Shown: piece after piece, positions 58,537 to 64,000 of the stretch | Numbering within the stretch: the stretch's first letter is position 1 | Layout of the letters: each line of letters starts with the position of its first letter | Assembly: GCF_005886805.2 (NCBI RefSeq) | Contig: NZ_CP045429.1 | Location: forward strand, 3,318,501 to 3,382,500 | Direction: 5' to 3' | DNA length: 64,000 nucleotides | DNA from: Pseudoalteromonas rubra | Lineage (GTDB): Bacteria; Pseudomonadota; Gammaproteobacteria; Enterobacterales; Alteromonadaceae | Made by a program: the position numbers and the translations under genes | Notes under the pieces: model-generated | What the model was told of the DNA's origin: nothing | Seen by the model: the letters and a program-made list of their open reading frames with translations, nothing else | Database searches by the model: none

Positions 58537-59568
58537 ATGACAGCGCAAATTACGACTTTAGGTGAACTACTAACTTCAGCAGGCACGCAATGGCGCGCCT
58601 ATGATATTGGCCGTCGCATAACCAAAATCGATAAAAAGCAGTTTGCGCAAATAGAAACCACTCAGGTGTCCTACCCTTACCCACTCGCTGGCCATGCATT
58701 ATTAGCGATTCAATTTTGGGACAACCAAGCCACCCAGGATCCCTATGTGTGGTTTTTGAAGCTCCCCCTGGATGAACAGAGTAAACTGGTTGCTGCCAGC
58801 CGTGACCACTTTGCCTCTATGGTCATCGATGCCTTAGGCACTCAGCTCACCGGCGAAGCGGCGCAAGGTAAGCTGGATAACAATCCCTATGTCTATGCAC
58901 CTAATGCCAATAAACTGGCCGCGTTTAATGCGTTGCTGAAAACCGAGCTCAAGCGCCCTGCGTCTCAGTATTATGAATATGCCGAGCTCTATATCGCTGG
59001 AAAACTGGGGTTAGATCAGTGGCAAAACCTGGCAGTACAAGGTCTGGCTGACTTTGCCATGCGCCTGGAGCATGGTAACAACCAGAACAATCTCAAGGCC
59101 CACTGGTCACAATTACCCAAGGAAGTTCAGTCACCTCTGGCGGCCATGTTAGAACATGTTGCCATTGGTGTTGAGCTAACCGAGCACTTATTGGCTGGCC
59201 TGAAACAAGCCGTGAACGATCAAGACTTGACTGCGTGTATCAATCATCTCAGAGCATTATCGGGTAGCCATAGTCTCGGGCTCATCGCTGATGCTGTTGA
59301 CGCTATATTAGACTCACCACTGGCTACCCAGGCCGATCTGCAACTCACGATTACCGGGCGCTGCTGGGAAACACTGACTGACTCCACAAGGCTCGTTAAG
59401 CTCATGGACAGTGCGGCACATAACACTGAGGTGGACGGCTTATTTGAAAGCATTTTCGCCGATCTGGTTGCAATTCCGACATTGCGCCCACATGTCTTAG
59501 CTCTACTTAGAACAGAAAATCGCAGTGAAACACTGTCCAGAGCAATAGGCAGGCTATTTAAACGATGA
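58537..59568 (+). CDS. DUF3549 family protein
   Basis: About 343 residues starting MTAQITTLGELLTSAGTQWR. The GTGAG ribosome binding site touches an earlier ATG at 58531, so the ATG six bases on is better placed. No signal peptide or membrane span. The sequence AYDIGRRITKIDKKQFAQIE and the helical C-terminus mark the uncharacterised DUF3549 family of Vibrionales and Alteromonadales. Its stop codon overlaps the start of the DUF3301 gene (ATGA), so the two are cotranslated. The function is unknown. Confidence 0.85.
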   Translation: MTAQITTLGELLTSAGTQWRAYDIGRRITKIDKKQFAQIETTQVSYPYPLAGHALLAIQFWDNQATQDPYVWFLKLPLDEQSKLVAASRDHFASMVIDALGTQLTGEAAQGKLDNNPYVYAPNANKLAAFNALLKTELKRPASQYYEYAELYIAGKLGLDQWQNLAVQGLADFAMRLEHGNNQNNLKAHWSQLPKEVQSPLAAMLEHVAIGVELTEHLLAGLKQAVNDQDLTACINHLRALSGSHSLGLIADAVDAILDSPLATQADLQLTITGRCWETLTDSTRLVKLMDSAAHNTEVDGLFESIFADLVAIPTLRPHVLALLRTENRSETLSRAIGRLFKR

Positions 59569-59867
59569 TCACTCTTTGGCTTTTTATTCTTATTGGCGCA
59601 ATCATTGCGTCATTTTGGTTTGGCCGTCAGATTGCTGAAGCGGCACAACAACACGCTGTAGGACAAGCAGAAAAGCTCAATGTCCAGTTACTCAGTGTCG
59701 CCTGTGTTAAACGCAGGCTCGGTGTACTGAGTAATGGAAAACTGGGAATAAAAAGCCAATTTGCGTTTGAATTCAGCTCAGATCAGCAAAGTGCTTACAC
59801 CGGCACTATGCACCTTGAGAACCTCCGTCTGAAAAAAATGGATGTTCCACCCCACCGCATGCTGTAA
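59565..59867 (+). CDS. DUF3301 family small membrane protein
   Basis: A 100-residue protein with one N-terminal membrane span (ITLWLFILIGAIIASFWFGR) and a small, probably cytoplasmic domain (VACVKRRLGVLSNGKLGIKS). It belongs to DUF3301, normally found beside DUF3549. Start and upstream stop overlap in ATGA. No clear terminator follows before the opposing CsrB-like RNA gene. Confidence 0.85.
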   Translation: MITLWLFILIGAIIASFWFGRQIAEAAQQHAVGQAEKLNVQLLSVACVKRRLGVLSNGKLGIKSQFAFEFSSDQQSAYTGTMHLENLRLKKMDVPPHRML

Positions 59868-59926
59868 TTTCCATAGTCGGGTGACAGATTAAAGTGCGTT
59901 TTTCCGAACGGTCATACATGGTCAGC

Positions 59927-59964
59927 GTGATAATGGTGAGATGTGATAATGGTGAGATGTGAGA
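59927..59964. repeat. 16-bp direct duplication
   Basis: GTGATAATGGTGAGAT occurs twice head to tail, followed by a partial third copy (GTGAGA). It lies between the DUF3301 gene and the terminator of the CsrB-like RNA. No function is evident. Confidence 0.7.
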
Positions 59965-60000
59965 TTAAAGAATGGTTTCGAGGTGTACTTTCACAAAGCA

Positions 60001-60032
60001 AAAAACCAAGGCGTAACCCTTGCGCTACGCCC
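60001..60032 (-). terminator. Terminator of the CsrB-like RNA
   Basis: On the minus strand GGCGTA and TACGCC form a 6-bp stem with a 10-base loop, followed by TTGG and six Ts. It is the only terminator-like structure at that end of the GGA-rich region. Confidence 0.6.
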
Positions 60033-60304
60033 CAATCTGACGAATTTCCTGGGAGGTATCCAATTCCTCTGCCTACAACAAACTAGCAAGCCGCCAAGCT
60101 TCATCATCCCCTGAACGGGTATACATCCTGACATACCCGATCTTCTTCCCTGACTTCATCCGATAGGTTACATCCTGTAGATATCCTTACCGCATCCAAG
60201 CACATCCTTTGTCGACTTGTGTAAACTCTGTCACACCGCTCGACTTGTCTTCCCTATTCCTTTTATAAACAACGTCCTTTTTGTGTCCTAAGCCATCCTG
60301 GCCT

Positions 60305-60870
60305 TGTCCACTTCGCTTATCCTAAGCGCTCCTGACTTCCGCTGTTAAACATCATCCTGATGTTACCCGAGTCTCCCTTGACTCTGTCCACTTCGCTTAT
60401 CCTAAGCGCTCCTGACTTCCGCTGTTAAACATCATCCTGATGTTACCCGAGTCTCCCTTGACTCTGTCCACTTCGCTTACCCTAAGCGCTCCTGACTTCC
60501 GCTGTTAAACATCATCCTGATGTTTCCTGAGTCATCCTGACTCTGTCCACTTCGCTTATTCTAAGCGCTCCTGACTTCCGCTGTTAAACATCATCCTGAT
60601 GTTTCCTGAGTCATCCTGACTCTATCCACTTCGCTTATCCTAAGCGCTCCTGACTTCCGCTGTTAAACATCATCCTGATGTTTCCTGAATCATCCTGACT
60701 CCATCCACTTCGCTTATCCTAAGCGCTCCTGACTTCCGCTGTTAAACATCATCCTGATGTTTCCTGAATCATCCTGACTCTATCCACTTCGCTTATCCTA
60801 AGCGCTCCTGACTTCCGCTGTTAAACATCATCCTGATGTTTCCTGAGTCATCCTGACTCTATCCACTTCA
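60305..60870 (-). repeat. Seven tandem 79-80 bp units inside the CsrB-like RNA
   Basis: Units start at 60305, 60385, 60465, 60544, 60623, 60702 and 60781, with a partial eighth at 60860. Each encodes, in RNA order, GAGTCA-GGA-TGACTC, AACATCA-GGA-TGATGTT and CGCTTA-GGA-TAAGCG hairpins and further linear GGA motifs, six or seven per unit. The two units nearest the RNA 3' end are 80 bp and have lost the GGA of the first hairpin (CAAGGGAGACTC type). Confidence 0.95.
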
Positions 60871-61066
60871 CCCTTTCCTGGCACTGATGTCCTTCCGTCC
60901 TTGAACACGATTAAGTTTACGCAATCCTGAATAATGGAAAAGGCGCTTTTTCTCACACTTTTTTTCGTCATCTTCTTGAAACATTCACAAAAACAATAAA
61001 TTTCAACAACTTAACTTATTGCAGAGGGTTAAAACACTGATACTAAAACGCCTTGACCTACATTCA

Positions 61067-61084
61067 TGTGAGAAAAGTCTCACA
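61067..61084. promoter_or_regulatory. GacA/UvrY-type response-regulator box
   Basis: TGTGAG-N6-CTCACA is a perfect 6-bp inverted repeat with the spacing of the GacA/UvrY/VarA upstream activating sequence (TGTAAG-N6-CTTACA). It lies about 150 bases upstream of the predicted start of the CsrB-like RNA, the kind of distance seen in other csrB/rsmZ promoters, and overlaps the stop codon of the acetyltransferase gene. Confidence 0.65.
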
Positions 61085-61736
61085 GGCTTTTTTCCATAAT
61101 GGCGGTTCGACTTTTAAACAGCAGTTCACCCTGTACTGATTTGAAGGTTAAAACCTGAAGTTTTTCATAGCCATGCTGACTAAAAAAGAAGTTCTGCTCG
61201 GCTTCAGACACAAATACCCCGAGACCACTGGCCAACGGATTTTCTTTAACTAATTCGTCCAATGCATCCAGTAAATGATGACCCAATCCTTGACCCTGAT
61301 AGTGTGGCTCTACGGCAATAAACGAGAGAAAATAATAGTGCCCGCAATCTGCCAATGCTTCACGTATGGTTTTCTCTTTGTCTATTAATTGCTGAGTTTG
61401 TAAATATCCAGCGCTCATCATTAATCGCAAACGCCAGTCCCAACGTCGCGATGCTTGTAGCTCTGTCTGAGCTTCAAATACACAGGCAATCGCCAGTAAG
61501 TCTTCTTCCTGGTAAAGACCGATTAAAGGTTGAGCGGACTGGCCGAAACAGGATAACTCCTCACGGATCAAAGCACGGAGCCGAGATTCATAGGTTTGTT
61601 CATCCGCACCACCCAGTACATCTTTGAATAACTTGTCATCATGGTAGGCTCTGTATAGCAAGCTGGCCGCCACTCTGCTGTCTTCCGGGGATAAATGTTT
61701 AATGGTTAGCTGCGCACTGGTTGTCGAGTTTGTCAT
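61080..61736 (-). CDS. GNAT family N-acetyltransferase
   Basis: A 218-residue GNAT protein. The acetyl-CoA pyrophosphate loop is IAVEPHYQGQGLGHHLLDAL, followed by a C-terminal strand with FVSEAEQNFFFSQHGYEKLQ. It transfers an acetyl group to an amine; the substrate is unknown. AAGGA precedes the ATG. It stands alone, directly upstream of the CsrB-like RNA on the same strand, and its 3' end overlaps the response-regulator box. Confidence 0.88.
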   Translation of the reverse strand: MTNSTTSAQLTIKHLSPEDSRVAASLLYRAYHDDKLFKDVLGGADEQTYESRLRALIREELSCFGQSAQPLIGLYQEEDLLAIACVFEAQTELQASRRWDWRLRLMMSAGYLQTQQLIDKEKTIREALADCGHYYFLSFIAVEPHYQGQGLGHHLLDALDELVKENPLASGLGVFVSEAEQNFFFSQHGYEKLQVLTFKSVQGELLFKSRTAIMEKSL

Positions 61737-61841
61737 GGTAAGTCCTTGTGTTTTTTGTTGTGATTATCCGACGATTTTTTCTTGGTCGGTGTTGTAAATC
61801 TACTATAGTTATAGCGTACTTTTTAAACAACCAGAGGGCAT

Positions 61842-62069
61842 ATGGACACCAGTGCACATAACCTAAAAAACTTATTCGCTCAGCTTGGATTAGACAACAG
61901 TGATGCTGGCATCAAGGCATTTTTTAATCAGCACACACTGCCCAGCGATATGCTTTTGGCAGAAGCCCCGTTTTGGAACGAAGGACAAAAGCACTTCATT
62001 GAAGAGTCACTCAGAGAAGATGCTGACTGGAGTGAAATAATCGATGAGCTGGATGCAAGATTACGTTGA
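61842..62069 (+). CDS. DUF2789 family protein
   Basis: A 75-residue acidic protein, MDTSAHNLKNLFAQLGLDNS then AEAPFWNEGQKHFIEESLRE and a tail DWSEIIDELDARLR. This matches the DUF2789 family, small cytoplasmic proteins of unknown function in gammaproteobacteria. AGAGGG precedes the ATG. It is divergent from the acetyltransferase gene. Confidence 0.85.
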   Translation: MDTSAHNLKNLFAQLGLDNSDAGIKAFFNQHTLPSDMLLAEAPFWNEGQKHFIEESLREDADWSEIIDELDARLR

Positions 62070-62249
62070 ACAAAGCTGGCCACACTGGCGATAACCGGAG
62101 CATTACCCTGCATGTGCAGTGCTAAACACATGTGACATTGAAAAGCGCTATATGTCATCTCACAAACACGAGCTGCACCTTTTTACTGGTGATGTATTGG
62201 CAGCTTAGGTGATACAATGCGCTGAGTTTTAATTTCCAGAGGCCGCTTT

Positions 62250-62525
62250 ATGCACCCCGCAGTTTTGAACGCAATTGCCGCACTCGTTGCGCAAGGCAAA
62301 ACCCCCACCGTTGCCACCACCAAAGCCAAACTGGCCGAGCCCGTTGCAATGCCCTTGATCATTGCGGGTTTGACGGCTTATAAAAATAATCCAGATCTGC
62401 TGTCAACACTGGACGATCAACCAACGCAGAACGCACAACCAGCAGCACAGGATAACGCGCAGACACAGTTAGATCGCATTGAGGCGAAACTGGATAAATT
62501 ACTCGCTCTGCTGGAGTCTCGTTAA
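62250..62525 (+). CDS. Small hypothetical protein with helical N-terminus and coiled-coil end
   Basis: A 91-residue protein. The N-terminal half (MHPAVLNAIAALVAQGKTPT, then TKAKLAEPVAMPLIIAGL) looks like a helix-turn-helix or KfrA-like DNA-binding start. A Gln/Ala/Pro linker is followed by a short coiled coil (QTQLDRIEAKLDKLLALLES). I do not recognise the family. AGAGG precedes the ATG, and the DUF2310 gene starts one base after its stop codon, so the two are probably coupled. Confidence 0.6.
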   Translation: MHPAVLNAIAALVAQGKTPTVATTKAKLAEPVAMPLIIAGLTAYKNNPDLLSTLDDQPTQNAQPAAQDNAQTQLDRIEAKLDKLLALLESR

Positions 62526-62526
62526 G

Positions 62527-63300
62527 ATGTTCGTTGTTGATCTCACTTTTGACTGTTATCAGGACACTACGCTTGAGCAAGCAGAGCAGGCTATCAACCG
62601 AGTGGTTAACGCGCTGCGTTTCAACGGCCAAATCATTGGCGATGAATTTCCCACCGTTTTGAAAGAAGGCTTTTTTATCACTCGGGTAATGTGTCCACTT
62701 GAAGATGCACTGCATCCTCTGCATCACAGCCCATTCGTTAAGCACGCCATTGATCAACTTCAGCAGGCGGGATTGTTAGCACCTAAAGTCAAAGTGATAG
62801 GTCAGGATATTCATGCCAATGGCGCTGATCAGTGCCAGTCTCCGTCCAGCTATATTCTCTATACAACCTATGTGCACACCTGTAGTCCGTTGTATTGTGG
62901 TGATGATTTTCAGCCAGTGCCTCTGTATAAGATCCCGGCCATCGCCAATGGCGATTATAAAGCACTAATAAAATGGCAAGAAGACTGGCAGGCCTGTGAT
63001 CAGATCCAGATTAATGGTGCAACACGCTGCGAGTTTGCCGCTCTCAATGAATTGACCAGCCTGGATAGCGATCTCACCCGTCGGGGCCTGGATCTCAGTA
63101 AACGGATCCGTTATCTCACCAAAAAGCCGGTTTATTATTACTTGTACCGGGTTGGGGGTGAAAGCCTGGCACAGGAAAAAGCACGCTTGTGTCCGAGCTG
63201 CGGTGCACAGTGGGCATTAGATGAGCCCTGGTTTGGCATTTTCGATTTCAAATGTGATGCCTGTGAACTGGTTTCCAATATTTCCTGGGATTTCCAGTAA
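62527..63300 (+). CDS. Zn-ribbon protein, DUF2310 family
   Basis: A 257-residue cytoplasmic protein starting MFVVDLTFDCYQDTTLEQAE, behind GGAG. Two CxxC pairs near the C-terminus, LCPSCGAQWALDEPW and FKCDACELVSN, form a zinc ribbon. The family (DUF2310) has been described as possibly nucleic-acid binding; no activity is established. It is coupled to the small gene upstream and convergent with syd. Confidence 0.85.
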   Translation: MFVVDLTFDCYQDTTLEQAEQAINRVVNALRFNGQIIGDEFPTVLKEGFFITRVMCPLEDALHPLHHSPFVKHAIDQLQQAGLLAPKVKVIGQDIHANGADQCQSPSSYILYTTYVHTCSPLYCGDDFQPVPLYKIPAIANGDYKALIKWQEDWQACDQIQINGATRCEFAALNELTSLDSDLTRRGLDLSKRIRYLTKKPVYYYLYRVGGESLAQEKARLCPSCGAQWALDEPWFGIFDFKCDACELVSNISWDFQ

Positions 63301-63308
63301 AGACGTAA

Positions 63309-63327
63309 GAGGTGGCCTCGCCACCTC
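63309..63327. terminator. Hairpin between the DUF2310 gene and syd
   Basis: GAGGTGGC and GCCACCTC form a perfect 8-bp stem with a CTC loop between two convergent genes. No proper T-run follows on either strand, so it may act as a weak bidirectional terminator or a 3'-end stabiliser. Confidence 0.45.
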
Positions 63328-63337
63328 CTGATATAGC

Positions 63338-63901
63338 TTAAAACTGCGAGATCAGCTGAGCCAGAAACGCACTCAGACTGGGCGCCAGCACTGTATGTGG
63401 CGCCTTACCCACGCGTTCAAGACATACTTCCCCCGTACTGAGTTGCACTGTAATTAAGACATCTTCCTGCGCAGTCAAACCAATAAAAACGGTATCAGCT
63501 TGCTTCAGGCGACGCTTCATTAACACATGCCCGGTGATATTCTGTTGCAAGCGCTCGAAATCTTCTTCATTCCAGGCCTGCAGCAGTTCAACCTCTTCTC
63601 CATCCAGCGTAGCCACAATATTGCCACCATACGCTGTGCCATAAAACGCATTTAACTCAGGGCTAAACTGAGTTTCCAGCGCACTGGCCAGTGCAGTCAA
63701 ATCACCGCCCGGATTTCTGGACACGGCTTGCCAGGCAATCAGGCCATCGCCTCTTGGCTCACCGGTTTCACACGGGCTGGGCCATTGTGCATCATGCTCG
63801 ATCAATGGCCAGTGACCGTGGGTCTGCTGTACCGAGTTGGCAAATTTATCATGAAGTTCGAGGATCAAAGTGCTCACGCTCATACTGCTATTTTCGCTCA
63901 T
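63338..63901 (-). CDS. syd: Syd, SecY-interacting protein
   Basis: A 187-residue cytoplasmic protein. WPLIEHDAQWPSPCETGEP, the middle ELNAFYGTAYGGNIVATLDG and the late STGEVCLERVGK match Syd, which binds the SecY translocon and removes faulty complexes. A second Met six residues in (MSVSTLILELHD) is a possible alternative start; neither has a strong ribosome binding site. It is divergent from queF across about 43 bases, as in E. coli, and the CsrB-like locus lies 2.4 kb away. Confidence 0.92.
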   Translation of the reverse strand: MSENSSMSVSTLILELHDKFANSVQQTHGHWPLIEHDAQWPSPCETGEPRGDGLIAWQAVSRNPGGDLTALASALETQFSPELNAFYGTAYGGNIVATLDGEEVELLQAWNEEDFERLQQNITGHVLMKRRLKQADTVFIGLTAQEDVLITVQLSTGEVCLERVGKAPHTVLAPSLSAFLAQLISQF

Positions 63902-63944
63902 TATTCGCTATAATCGGAGCCATTGTAACTACTAATGGATCAAC

Positions 63945-64000
63945 ATGACAGACTACAATAACGCCCCGGAGTTAAAAGCCTCTGTGCTGGGTAAAACCAC
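63945..64000 (+). CDS. queF: NADPH-dependent 7-cyano-7-deazaguanine reductase, N-terminus (partial)
   Basis: Only 18 codons lie in the window: MTDYNNAPELKASVLGKT. That matches the start of long-form QueF, which reduces preQ0 to preQ1 in queuosine synthesis, and its position divergent from syd agrees with the E. coli arrangement. Queuosine is placed on tRNAs with GUN anticodons, including tRNA-Asp. The call leans on context because the catalytic region is outside. Confidence 0.8.
   Translation, partial: MTDYNNAPELKASVLGKT

Larger units (their letters stand above)
60000..60926 (-). ncRNA. csrB: Greatly enlarged CsrB-like regulatory RNA (CsrA sponge)
   Basis: No protein frame. The minus strand has about 67 GGA triplets by hand count in about 925 bases, 15 of them in CAGGATG, the classic CsrB repeat. 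Many sit in tight loops between perfect stems: AACATCA/TGATGTT, GAGTCA/TGACTC, CGCTTA/TAAGCG, TACA/TGTA, each around GGA. CsrB RNAs bind and titrate the translational regulator CsrA through such loops. The 5' end is set near 60925 from a CATTAT -10-like element (60936-60931); the 3' end is the hairpin at 60001-60032. Nearby yqcC-truC-yqcA and syd match the E. coli csrB neighbourhood. E. coli CsrB is about 369 nt with about 22 GGA motifs, so this one is far larger. Confidence 0.85.

Noticed and set aside
60305..60870. CRISPR array
   Set aside because: The units are contiguous tandem copies with no unique spacers, they are longer than CRISPR repeats, and no cas genes are near. The internal GGA-loop hairpins explain the structure better.
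60305..60870. REP/BIME elements or an origin with iterons
   Set aside because: The units contain several different hairpins all sharing a GGA loop on one strand, which REP elements do not, and there is no replication gene nearby.

Overview
The window looks like chromosomal DNA of a marine gammaproteobacterium of the order Alteromonadales, most likely Pseudoalteromonas or a close relative. The basis is gene content and order: a pdxB-asd-fimV-truA-accD-folC-dedD-cvpA-purF run, a yqcA-truC-yqcC / syd / queF neighbourhood, a DUF3549-DUF3301 pair, TIGR03503, DUF2789 and DUF2310 proteins, and six tandem tRNA-Asp genes. No plasmid, phage or IS hallmark was seen. Identification rests on reading sequences and motifs; no database search was possible.

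Layout. 1-4.4 kb: end of an old-yellow-enzyme gene, a rhodanese, and a polyhydroxyalkanoate cluster (phaB, phasin, phaC). 4.4-11.1 kb: a periplasmic metallopeptidase-like protein, speA-speB (arginine to agmatine to putrescine) and a secreted glycosidase-like protein. 11.7-17.3 kb: an AT-rich three-gene operon of a small FN3-like secreted protein, a 1608-residue RHS/YD-repeat protein and a small membrane protein coupled to it. 17.5-22.1 kb: cysS, ppiB, lpxH, miaE and a Yip1-family protein. 22.2-36.8 kb: the long minus-strand housekeeping run from pdxB to purF, including a 2017-residue FimV with two large acidic repeat blocks. 36.8-47.9 kb: fadE, a two-gene ABC transporter, an SMP-30 lipoprotein, a CBM9/DUF5916 outer-membrane protein divergent from a CadC-like membrane regulator, and a solute-binding protein. 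48.2-50.1 kb: small membrane proteins, one frameshifted, and a coding remnant. 50.1-50.9 kb: six tRNA-Asp(GTC) genes behind a strong promoter. 50.9-59.9 kb: a TIGR03503 protein, dnaQ/rnhA, a yafS-like methyltransferase, gloB, mltD, yqcA-truC-yqcC and DUF3549-DUF3301. 61-64 kb: a GNAT acetyltransferase, small proteins, a DUF2310 Zn-ribbon protein, syd and the start of queF.

The most interesting element is the protein-free stretch 60.0-60.93 kb. Its minus strand carries about 67 GGA motifs by hand count, including 15 copies of CAGGATG, many presented in the loops of small perfect hairpins. A tandem array of seven 79-80 bp units makes up much of it. It ends in a terminator-like hairpin and has a GacA/UvrY-type palindrome (TGTGAG-N6-CTCACA) upstream. 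It lies between yqcC/truC and syd, the same neighbourhood as csrB in Escherichia coli. I read it as a greatly enlarged CsrB-type RNA, a sponge for the translational regulator CsrA, that grew by tandem duplication of a three-hairpin module.
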